Shown here: in pieces, positions 56,653-64,000 of the stretch
How positions within the stretch are numbered: the stretch's first letter is position 1
How the letters are laid out: the number at the start of each line of letters is the position of its first letter
Assembly: GCF_000334455.1 (NCBI RefSeq)
Contig: NZ_BANX01000028.1
Location: 1 to 64,000 of the forward strand
DNA: 64,000 nucleotides
Reading direction: 5' to 3'
DNA from: Gordonia soli NBRC 108243
Lineage (GTDB): Bacteria > Actinomycetota > Actinomycetes > Mycobacteriales > Mycobacteriaceae
The notes under the pieces: generated by a model
Database searches by the model: none
The model's input: the letters and a program-made list of their open reading frames with translations, nothing else
What the model was told of the DNA's origin: nothing
Program-made: the position numbers and the translations under genes

Positions 56653-56880
56653 TCAGTGGCAGGGGAAACCGAGGAAGTGACGGGCGTCGTGCACGAACTC
56701 GTGCACGTGGGTGTCCGATCCGAAGACGGAGACGGCGCCCTGGTCGTAACCGAGGAAGTAGTAGGCAAGGGCGGCGAGCAGCACGGTCAGGCTGAGCCAG
56801 AGTGCCGCACTGGCGACCGAGAGGTTCGGTACGGCCAGCGCCGGGGCGACGGGCTTGGTCGACGCAGTGGTCGAGGTCAT
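56653..56880 (-). CDS. cbtB: CbtB-type cobalt transporter subunit
   Basis: A 75-residue single-helix protein (ALWLSLTVLLAALAYYFLGYD) with a C-terminal metal-binding tail HVHEFVHDARHFLGFPCH, the CbtB hallmark. It teams with CbtA. Its leader contains the compact cobalamin riboswitch, so expression falls when cobalamin is plentiful. Confidence 0.93.
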   Translation of the reverse strand: MTSTTASTKPVAPALAVPNLSVASAALWLSLTVLLAALAYYFLGYDQGAVSVFGSDTHVHEFVHDARHFLGFPCH

Positions 56881-56920
56881 GGGGGTCCTCCCTGAGGATT
56901 ACGCGTCCTGTGGTGTCCGG

Positions 56921-57017
56921 ACCAGCAGGTACGGCGACCTGACTCCCCGCGGTTCTCCCGCGGGACACAGTGGCGCGACCGCTCCGGATTCTCACCGGAT
57001 TCCCCGCATCTGCTGGT
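56921..57017 (-). ncRNA. Compact cobalamin riboswitch upstream of cbtB
   Basis: On the minus strand the ~97-nt element reads ACCAGCAG (P1 left arm), GCGGGGAATCCGGTGAGAAT, CCGGAGCGGTCGCGCCACTG, a hairpin CCCGCGGGAGAACCGCGGGG, then GAGTCAGGTCGCC and CTGCTGGT (P1 right arm). GGGAAnCCGGTG...ATCCGG and CGCGCCACTGT are the cobalamin core, and the GAGTCAGG end is the form found before cbtAB genes. It is about half the length of the metE element. Confidence 0.9.
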
Positions 57018-57066
57018 GTGGGAGCACTGTATACCCGGGCTTGTCGGATGCGTGATGGAAGATGGG

Positions 57067-60000
57067 ATGGTGGCCCGAAGTCCCGCAGTGCTCGACCGGT
57101 TCACCGCCCCGACCCGGCGGTGGTTCACCGGTGCGTTCGACGAGCCCACCCCGGCCCAGGTCGGCGCCTGGAACTCGATCGCCGACGGCGACAACACGCT
57201 GGTCATCGCACCCACCGGCTCCGGAAAGACACTCTCGGCGTTCCTGTGGGCTCTCGACCGCCTGGCTGCCGAACCCGAGCGTGCACACGGCACGCGGGTG
57301 CTCTACGTGTCGCCGCTCAAAGCTCTCGCGGTCGACGTCGAACGCAACCTGCGCGCCCCGCTGACCGGCATCACCCGCGCGGCGCAGGAGCTCGACCTCC
57401 CGGAACCGGGCATCACCGTCGGCGTCCGCTCCGGCGACACCCCGGCGTCGGCCCGCCGCAACCTGGTCAAGTCGCCGCCCGACATCCTGATCACCACGCC
57501 CGAGTCGCTGTTCCTGATGCTGACCTCCTCCGCACGGGAGACCCTGACCGCGGTGGACGTGGTGATCCTCGACGAGGTGCACGCGGTGGCGACCACCAAG
57601 CGCGGCACCCACCTGGCGCTGTCACTGGAACGCCTGGACGACCTGCTGGAGAAGCCCGCGCAGCGGATCGGGCTGTCGGCGACCGTACGGCCGCCCGAGG
57701 TCGTCGGCGCGTTCCTCGCGGGTTCCCGGCCGTGCCGGATCGTCCGGCCGCCGATCAGCAAGACCTTCGACCTCCGCGTCGACGTACCCGTCGAGGACAT
57801 GGCCAACATCCCGCCACCGCCCGGCGCAGACGATCTCGACGACGCATTCTCCCCGACCGCCGGCTCGTTATGGCCGTACGTCGAGTCGTCGATCGTGGAC
57901 GCGATCGAGAAGAACCGCGCGACCATCGTGTTCGCCAACTCCCGGCGCCTCGCCGAGCGACTCACCGCTCGCCTCAACGAGATCCACGAGCAGCGCACAT
58001 CCGGGGACAACGCCGGTCCGGATGCACCCGATGCCGCGCCGCGGAACGACCGGGTGCCGGGCGGTGCGCCCGCTCATCTGATGGCCAGCGGCGCCAGTTC
58101 CGGGGCGGAGCCACTGCTCGCCCGCGCCCACCACGGATCGGTCAGCAAGGAGCAGCGCGCCGAGATCGAGGACGACCTCAAGTCGGGGCGGCTGCGGTGT
58201 GTGGTCGCCACCAGTTCCCTCGAACTCGGCATCGACATGGGGGCGGTCGATCTGGTGATCCAGGTCGAGTCGCCGCCGTCGGTGGCCAGCGGACTCCAGC
58301 GCATCGGCCGTGCGGGTCATCAGGTCGGCGAGATCAGCCAGGGCGTGCTGTACCCGAAGCACCGCACCGATCTACTGCACTGCACGGTCGCCGTGGAGCG
58401 CATGCTGGACGGCGAGATCGAGGAACTGCGGGTGCCGCAGAACCCGCTCGACATCCTCGCCCAGCAGACCATCGCGGCGGCGGCCGTCGACGACCTCGAT
58501 GTGAACGACTGGTTCGACACCGTGCGCCGCGCAGCGCCCTATCGCGAACTCGCCCGCTCGGTCTACGAGTCGACCCTCGACCTGATCTCCGGCCGGTTCC
58601 CGTCCGACGAGTTCGCCGAACTACGACCCCGGGTCACGTGGGATCGCGACGCCGGCACACTGGTCGGCCGGCGGGGCGCCCAACGACTCGCCGTCACATC
58701 GGGTGGTTCCATCCCCGATCGCGGCCTGTTCGGCGTCTTCATGGTGGGCGAGAAGTCCACGCGCGTGGGCGAACTCGACGAAGAGATGGTCTATGAGTCC
58801 CGTGTCGGAGACGTCTTCGCCCTGGGCGCCACGAGCTGGCGGATCGAGGACATCACCCACGATCGTGTCCTGGTCACGCCCGCATTCGGCCAGCCCGGCC
58901 GACTCCCCTTCTGGGTCGGCGACGCGGTGGGACGACCGGCCGAACTCGGTGCCGCCATCGGCAAGTTCACCGGGACCATCGCCGATGCGGAGGCGCTGTC
59001 CGAGCACGCCGACCGACTCGGGCTCACCGACTACGCGCGCGGCAACCTCGCGGCACTCATCGACGAACAGCGCACCGCCACCGGGCATCTGCCGACCGAT
59101 CGCACCCTGGTGGTCGAGCGGTTCCGGGACGAACTCGGCGACTGGCGCCTGATCCTGCACTCACCGTACGGACTCCGCGTCCACGCCCCATGGGCCAGTG
59201 CGATCTCGGCCCGGCTGCTGGAGACGCTCGGGATCGAGGGCGCGACCACCGCATCCGACGACGGCATCATCGTCCGACTCCCCGACACCGACGACGAGCC
59301 GCCCGGCGCATCGGTGTTCGTCGTCGACCCGGACGAGATCGAACAGATCGTCACCGACGCGCTGTCGGGGACGTCGATGTTCGCATCCCGCTTCCGGGAG
59401 TGCGCAGCCCGTGCGCTGCTGCTCCCCCGGCGCACCCCAGGCCGTCGCGCACCGTTGTGGCAGCAGCGCCAACGCAGCGCCCAATTGCTCTCGGTCGCTT
59501 CCCAGTACCCCGACTTCCCGATCGTCCTCGAGGCCGTCCGGGAGTGCCTGCAGGACATCTACGATCTGCCTGCTCTGACCGACCTCCTGACCCGCATCCG
59601 CAACCGGCGCGTGCGCCTGGTGGAGACCGAGACCGCCAGTCCGTCGCCGTTCGCCGCGTCGCTGCTCTTCGGCTATGTCGGCGCGTTCATGTACTCCGAC
59701 GACGCGCCACTGGCCGAGCGGCGTGCGGCCGCCCTCTCGCTCGACACCAGCCTGTTGGCCCAACTCCTCGGCCGGGTCGATCTCCGTGAACTCCTCGATC
59801 CCGGGGTGATCGCCGAGGTCGTCGGCCGACTACAGCGGCTCACCCCCGAGCGACAGGCACGCGACGCCGAGGACATCGTCGACCTGCTGCGGTGGCTGGG
59901 CGCGTTGACCACCGAGGACGTGGCGGCGCGATATCAGGGTGACGACGACGTCGCGGTGATCCTCGCCGACCTGCACCGCTCGGGTCGGATCATCTCGGTG

Positions 60001-61677
60001 AACCACCGGCGCCGGGCGCTGTGGGCCGCCGTCGAGGACACCGCACGGCTGCGCGACGCGCTGGGAGTACCTGCGCCACAGGGCGTTCCGGCCGCATTCA
60101 CCGAGGCTGTCCCCGACCCGGTCGGCGATCTGGTGCACCGCTTCGCGAGGACGCACGGACCGTTCGGCGTCGAGGAGGCCGCCGAGGGACTCGGCATGGC
60201 GACGGCCGTCGTGCGCGACACACTGGTGCGACTGACCGGAGACCGCAAGGTCGTCGAGGGCGACTTCCTCCCCGAGGTCGGTGCCCAGTGGTGTCACTCG
60301 GATGTGCTCGGTCAGATCCGACGCGGTTCACTCGCGGCCAGCCGCGCCGAGGTGGCGCCGGTCCCCACCGAGGTCTTCGCACGTTTCCTGGCGTCCTGGC
60401 AACACGTCACCCCGACCGAACGACTGCGCGGAGTCGACGGTGTCGCCTCCGTCATCGAACAGCTGGCCGGCCACCCATTGCCTGCCTCCGCCTGGGAGTC
60501 GCTGATCCTGCCCGCGCGGGTGGAGGGCTACTCGCCGGCGATGCTCGACGAGTTGCTCAGTGCAGGTGAGGTCGTCTGGTCGGGGCACGGCCGCATCGGT
60601 GGCGCCGACGGCTGGATCGCGTTGCATCCCGCCGATGTCGCGCCACTGACGATGCCCGAACCGGATCCCATCGACTCCACGGCAGTGCACGAGCAGGTCC
60701 GGGAACTGCTCGCCCCGGGTGGCGCGCTTCGGTTCGCCCAGATTGCGGATGCGTTCGAGGACACCTCCGCCGATGTGGAGGCCGCGCTCTGGGATCTCGC
60801 GTGGGCCGGCGAGATCAGCAACGACTCCTTCGGCCCTGTGCGCGCACTGCTCAGCCCTCGACGCACGACATCGGGCAGTCGCGGCACCCCGGCCCACCGT
60901 TCCCGGGGCCGCGCACCCCGACTCCGCGCACATCGGCTGACCACCCGCTACCTCGCCGAACAATCGACGGCCCGCCCGACCCCGCCGACCGCATCCGGCC
61001 GCTGGTTCGCGCCCGAGCGCGCCGAGATCGGCCCCACCGTCGCCACCCAGGCGCTGTGCGACCAGCTGCTGACCCGCTACGGCGTGGTGACACGCGGCAG
61101 CGTCTCCACGGAGTCGGTGGTGGGCGGATTCGCGCGGATCTACAAGGCACTCACGGTCTTCGAGGACAGCGGCCAGGTCCGTCGCGGTTACTACGTGGAT
61201 GGTCTCGGCGGCGCGCAGTTCGCCGCCCCGTCCACCGTCGACGATCTGCGCAACCACTCGACCGTCCGCGACGACAACCACACCGCGATCGTGCTCGCCG
61301 CCACCGATCCGGCGAACCCGTACGGCGCCTCGTTGGAGTGGCCGGAGTCGACCGCCCCCCAGGACCCGTCGGCCCCGAGTGGCCACCGGCCCGGCCGTAA
61401 GCCGGGGGCACTGGTCGTCCTGGTCGACGGCCACCTGGTGGTCTTCGTCGAGCGCGGCGGTAAGACCCTGCTGACATTCACCGACGACGCCGAGGCGCGC
61501 GAGATGGCGGCGGGGGTGCTGTCGACCGTGGTGCGATCGGGCCGCCTGTCCCGACTGATGATCAACCAGATCGACGGTGCGCCGTCCCTCGGCTCCGAGT
61601 TCGGCAAGACATTGGTCGCTGCAGGTTTCGCGACGACGCCGCGCGGCATCCGCCTCCGATACGGCCACCATGCCTGA
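57067..61677 (+). CDS. lhr: Lhr-type ATP-dependent DNA helicase
   Basis: A 1536-residue superfamily 2 helicase. Helicase motifs: I IAPTGSGKTLSAFLWALD, Ia YVSPLKALAVDVERNL, II ILDEVHAVATTKRG, III GLSATVRPPEVVG, V TSSLELGIDMGAVDLVIQVE, VI QRIGRAGHQVGE. A long Lhr-specific C-terminal region follows (PYGLRVHAPWASAISARLLE). Lhr is part of the mycobacterial DNA-damage response. ATG 57067 has GGAAG upstream; an ATG at 57055 would add four residues. Its promoter lies within or behind the antisense riboswitch of cbtB. Confidence 0.95.
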   Translation: MVARSPAVLDRFTAPTRRWFTGAFDEPTPAQVGAWNSIADGDNTLVIAPTGSGKTLSAFLWALDRLAAEPERAHGTRVLYVSPLKALAVDVERNLRAPLTGITRAAQELDLPEPGITVGVRSGDTPASARRNLVKSPPDILITTPESLFLMLTSSARETLTAVDVVILDEVHAVATTKRGTHLALSLERLDDLLEKPAQRIGLSATVRPPEVVGAFLAGSRPCRIVRPPISKTFDLRVDVPVEDMANIPPPPGADDLDDAFSPTAGSLWPYVESSIVDAIEKNRATIVFANSRRLAERLTARLNEIHEQRTSGDNAGPDAPDAAPRNDRVPGGAPAHLMASGASSGAEPLLARAHHGSVSKEQRAEIEDDLKSGRLRCVVATSSLELGIDMGAVDLVIQVESPPSVASGLQRIGRAGHQVGEISQGVLYPKHRTDLLHCTVAVERMLDGEIEELRVPQNPLDILAQQTIAAAAVDDLDVNDWFDTVRRAAPYRELARSVYESTLDLISGRFPSDEFAELRPRVTWDRDAGTLVGRRGAQRLAVTSGGSIPDRGLFGVFMVGEKSTRVGELDEEMVYESRVGDVFALGATSWRIEDITHDRVLVTPAFGQPGRLPFWVGDAVGRPAELGAAIGKFTGTIADAEALSEHADRLGLTDYARGNLAALIDEQRTATGHLPTDRTLVVERFRDELGDWRLILHSPYGLRVHAPWASAISARLLETLGIEGATTASDDGIIVRLPDTDDEPPGASVFVVDPDEIEQIVTDALSGTSMFASRFRECAARALLLPRRTPGRRAPLWQQRQRSAQLLSVASQYPDFPIVLEAVRECLQDIYDLPALTDLLTRIRNRRVRLVETETASPSPFAASLLFGYVGAFMYSDDAPLAERRAAALSLDTSLLAQLLGRVDLRELLDPGVIAEVVGRLQRLTPERQARDAEDIVDLLRWLGALTTEDVAARYQGDDDVAVILADLHRSGRIISVNHRRRALWAAVEDTARLRDALGVPAPQGVPAAFTEAVPDPVGDLVHRFARTHGPFGVEEAAEGLGMATAVVRDTLVRLTGDRKVVEGDFLPEVGAQWCHSDVLGQIRRGSLAASRAEVAPVPTEVFARFLASWQHVTPTERLRGVDGVASVIEQLAGHPLPASAWESLILPARVEGYSPAMLDELLSAGEVVWSGHGRIGGADGWIALHPADVAPLTMPEPDPIDSTAVHEQVRELLAPGGALRFAQIADAFEDTSADVEAALWDLAWAGEISNDSFGPVRALLSPRRTTSGSRGTPAHRSRGRAPRLRAHRLTTRYLAEQSTARPTPPTASGRWFAPERAEIGPTVATQALCDQLLTRYGVVTRGSVSTESVVGGFARIYKALTVFEDSGQVRRGYYVDGLGGAQFAAPSTVDDLRNHSTVRDDNHTAIVLAATDPANPYGASLEWPESTAPQDPSAPSGHRPGRKPGALVVLVDGHLVVFVERGGKTLLTFTDDAEAREMAAGVLSTVVRSGRLSRLMINQIDGAPSLGSEFGKTLVAAGFATTPRGIRLRYGHHA

Positions 61678-62467
61678 AGGCGACACCGTGTTCGCCGCCG
61701 CCGCGCGCCTCCGAAAGGCGTTGGACGGTCGCGTCATCGACCACAGCCAGTTCCGGGTGCCCCGGTTGGCGACGGCCGACCTCCGTGGTCGTCGCGTCAC
61801 GTCGGTGCGGTCCCGGGGCAAACACCTGCTCATCGACCTGGGACCGGGCGGTCCCGACGATCGTGACGACCGACCGTTGTCGGTGCATTCCCACCTGAAG
61901 ATGGAGGGCGCCTGGCACGTCCATCCGGTCGGCACCCGATGGCGCCGACCGGCGTACCAGGCTCGTGTGGTGTTGCGCGCGGAGGGACAGGAGGCCGTCG
62001 GTTTCGAGCTCGGGGTCCTGGAGTTGCTCGCCGATCCCGATGCGGCACTGGCCTATCTGGGCCCCGACCTCCTCGCCGACGATTTCGACGCCGCCGAGGC
62101 GATCAGGCGGTTGTCGGCCGACCCGGCCCGCACCGTCGGCGACGCACTGCTCGACCAGCGTCTGATGGCCGGCGTCGGCAACGTGTTCCGCTCCGAGATC
62201 TGCTTCCTGCGTCGGGTGCTCCCGACCCGTCCGGTGGGCGAGGTCGAGGTGGCACCGATGGTCGACCTCAGCCGACAGTTGTTGTGGGCCAACCGTCTCC
62301 GCACAGCCCGCAGCACCACCGGCCAGACGTCGCCGAACGCGCGGATGTGGGTCTATGGCCGGCGCGGACAGTGGTGCCGACGATGCAGCACCCCGATCGC
62401 GCGCGATCACATGGGCCCGGTGGGCGAGGATCGGGTCGTCTACTTCTGTCCCGCCTGCCAGAGCTGA
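61670..62467 (+). CDS. nei: Fpg/Nei-family DNA glycosylase (endonuclease VIII)
   Basis: A 265-residue bifunctional glycosylase/AP lyase. The catalytic PE pair is at the mature N-terminus (MPEGDTVFAAAARLRKAL). DQRLMAGVGNVFRSEICFLR carries the helix-two-turn-helix, and the zinc finger is CRRCSTPI...CPACQS. Overlaps lhr by 8 bp and follows it as in mycobacteria, coupling oxidised-pyrimidine repair with the helicase. Confidence 0.95.
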   Translation: MPEGDTVFAAAARLRKALDGRVIDHSQFRVPRLATADLRGRRVTSVRSRGKHLLIDLGPGGPDDRDDRPLSVHSHLKMEGAWHVHPVGTRWRRPAYQARVVLRAEGQEAVGFELGVLELLADPDAALAYLGPDLLADDFDAAEAIRRLSADPARTVGDALLDQRLMAGVGNVFRSEICFLRRVLPTRPVGEVEVAPMVDLSRQLLWANRLRTARSTTGQTSPNARMWVYGRRGQWCRRCSTPIARDHMGPVGEDRVVYFCPACQS

Positions 62468-62494
62468 CGCCCTCCCGCGACCTCGTTTCGCTCC

Positions 62495-62516
62495 CGCGAC
62501 CTCGACTGAGGTCGCG
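62495..62516. terminator. Bidirectional terminator between nei and glpD
   Basis: CGCGACCTC and GAGGTCGCG form a perfect 9-bp stem with a GACT loop, in a 118-bp gap between convergent genes that has further GCGACCTCG-type repeats. Confidence 0.6.
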
Positions 62517-62585
62517 ACGGCGAGATGAGCTCGCGCGAGGCGAGGTCCAGGTGGGGTCGGATGTCTCGGAGAGCGACCGATCGGG

Positions 62586-64000
62586 TCAGCGCGGCACCGG
62601 CACCGGCTCGAGGATCTCCGGTCGCGCCTCCGGAGCCGCGGCACGCAGGGCGTCGGCAGAGGCGTCATCGGGTTGCTGTTGCGACGCGACCTCGGCCTCG
62701 ACCCGCGCCCGGTAGGTGTCGACCTCGAAGGCGACATCCTCGGCGGTCCAGCCGAGTACGGGCGCCAGCAGGTCGGCGACCTCCTGGGCGCAGCCGACGC
62801 CGCGATGGGAGTACTCGATCGCGATCCGGGTGCGGCGGGCCAGCACGTCCTCGAGGTGCAGGGCCGCCTCGTCGATGGCTGCGTAGAGAACCTCCACCCG
62901 CAGGTACTGCGGAGCGGCCTCCAAGGGGCGCAACAGCGACGGGTCGTCGGCCGCGTACGCGAGCACCTCGTCGATCAGCGAGCCGTAGCGATTCAGCAAT
63001 CGACGAATCCGGTAGGGGTGCAAGCCGTATCGCTGGCCGAGGTGCTCGCACTGGTTGATGAGAGCGAAGTATCCGTCGGCGCCGACGAGCGGGACCCGCT
63101 CGGTGATCGAGGGCGCGACCCGGGTGGGGATGAAGTCGTTACAGGCATCGACGGCGGCGGCGGCCATCACCCGATAGGTGGTGTACTTGCCGCCCGCGAT
63201 GGAGACCAGGCCGGGTGCGACGCGGGCGACCGCATGCTCACGGGACAGCTTCGACGTCTGGTCGTCCTCACCGGCGAGCAACGGACGTAGCCCGGCGTAG
63301 ACGCCTTCGATGTCGTCGTGCGTCAGCGGCGTCACCAGGACCTGGTTCACCCGATCCAGGATGTAGTCGATGTCGGCGTGCGTGGCCGCCGGATGCGCGA
63401 GGTCGAGATCCCAGTCGGAGTCGGTGGTACCGATGATCCAGTGCGTCTCCCACGGGATGACGAACAGGACCGAGTTGGCGGTCCGCAGGATGATCGCCGT
63501 CTCGCTGACGATGCGGTCGCGCGGCACCACGATGTGCACTCCCTTGGAGGCTCGCACCCGGAAGTGGCCGCGTTGCCGGGACAACGCCTGGACCTCGTCG
63601 GTCCACACTCCGGCGGCATTGATCACGCAGTGCGCGCGTACCTCGGTGACCTCGCCGTTCTCGGAGTCACGGACGCGGACTCCCATCACCCGGTCGGCTT
63701 CACGGAGAAATCCGACCACCTGCGTGGACGTCCGGATGACCGCACCGTAGTTCGCCGCGGTGCGCGCGACCGTGAGGGTGTGGCGGGCGTCGTCGACGAC
63801 GGTGTCGTAATAGCGGATTCCGCCGATCAGCGAGTCCCGCTTCAGCGCGGGGGCGACCCGCAACGCGCCGGACCGGGTCACATGTCGTTGCCCGGGAACC
63901 GACTTCGCGCCGCCCATCTGGTCGTACAGGAACAGTCCGGCTGCCACATAGGGCCGCTCCCAAACGCGCTGGGTCAGCGGATAGAGGAAGGGCAAGGGCT
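62586..64000 (-). CDS. glpD: Aerobic glycerol-3-phosphate dehydrogenase GlpD, 5' end outside window
   Basis: The last 471 or so codons of an FAD-dependent glycerol-3-phosphate dehydrogenase; the N-terminal dinucleotide-binding loop lies beyond the right edge. Visible parts include INAAGVWTDEVQALS, RASKGVHIVVPRDRI, ILRTANSVLFVIPWETHWII and SIAGGKYTTYRVMA, then the C-terminal DAO_C domain with RRTRIAIEYSHRGVGCAQEV. The enzyme feeds electrons from glycerol-3-phosphate to menaquinone at the membrane. Position after lhr-nei matches mycobacterial glpD2. Confidence 0.93.
   Translation of the reverse strand, partial: PLPFLYPLTQRVWERPYVAAGLFLYDQMGGAKSVPGQRHVTRSGALRVAPALKRDSLIGGIRYYDTVVDDARHTLTVARTAANYGAVIRTSTQVVGFLREADRVMGVRVRDSENGEVTEVRAHCVINAAGVWTDEVQALSRQRGHFRVRASKGVHIVVPRDRIVSETAIILRTANSVLFVIPWETHWIIGTTDSDWDLDLAHPAATHADIDYILDRVNQVLVTPLTHDDIEGVYAGLRPLLAGEDDQTSKLSREHAVARVAPGLVSIAGGKYTTYRVMAAAAVDACNDFIPTRVAPSITERVPLVGADGYFALINQCEHLGQRYGLHPYRIRRLLNRYGSLIDEVLAYAADDPSLLRPLEAAPQYLRVEVLYAAIDEAALHLEDVLARRTRIAIEYSHRGVGCAQEVADLLAPVLGWTAEDVAFEVDTYRARVEAEVASQQQPDDASADALRAAAPEARPEILEPVPVPR

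Noticed and set aside
1..64000. tRNA or rRNA genes
   Set aside because: I looked for conserved tRNA arms and rRNA segments and saw none.

Overview
The window reads as a chromosomal segment of a high-GC actinobacterium of the order Mycobacteriales, most likely Gordonia or a close relative. This is inference from gene content: the core order matches the M. tuberculosis Rv3267-Rv3302c segment as I recall it (LCP protein, TIGR03089 protein, purE, purK, GtrA, PH protein, birA, accD5, accE5, maf, sseA, sufE, accA3, then lhr, nei, glpD). Genes are dense, many overlap by ATGA or GTGA junctions, and at least eight lack a Shine-Dalgarno but have a TANNNT box 6-8 nt before the start codon, typical of leaderless actinobacterial transcripts.

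Layout. 1-9.4 kb: cell-envelope and purine housekeeping genes (LCP ligase, purEK, GtrA) and a PH protein/response regulator/histidine kinase operon. 9.4-13.9 kb: biotin protein ligase flanked by two inverted palindrome-bearing repeat modules, then accD5-accE-maf. 13.9-26.2 kb: an accessory block between maf and sseA with two HxxxD acyltransferases, a GT1 and a GT2 glycosyltransferase, a DrrAB-type ABC exporter and three PapA-like acyltransferases; a fourth PapA-like gene sits between sufE and accA3. The sseA-sufE junction carries a 36-bp minisatellite that repeats the stop/start signal. 29.4-36.5 kb: accA3, small unknown genes, a cobalamin riboswitch upstream of metE, a P-loop kinase, then an array of eleven 21-bp-phased boxes. 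36.5-45.1 kb: pyruvate carboxylase, then the methylcitrate cycle prpDBC with divergent prpR. 45.1-57 kb: an 1822-residue single-chain carboxylase with eukaryote-like domain order, MFS exporter, HxlR regulator with divergent oxidoreductase, acyl-CoA dehydrogenase, and cobalt uptake genes cbtB-cbtA behind a second, compact cobalamin riboswitch. 57-64 kb: Lhr helicase, Nei glycosylase and a truncated GlpD.

How it fits together. The core is acyl-CoA metabolism: BirA biotinylates AccA3, Pyc and the giant carboxylase; AccD5/AccE/AccA3 make (methyl)malonyl-CoA; PrpDBC burns propionyl-CoA; B12 status is read by two riboswitches. The accessory block looks like a glycolipid factory (sugar transfer, up to six acyl transfers, DrrAB export) built into the carboxylase locus without any polyketide synthase, FadD or MmpL gene in view. 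That cluster is the best candidate for an undescribed system.
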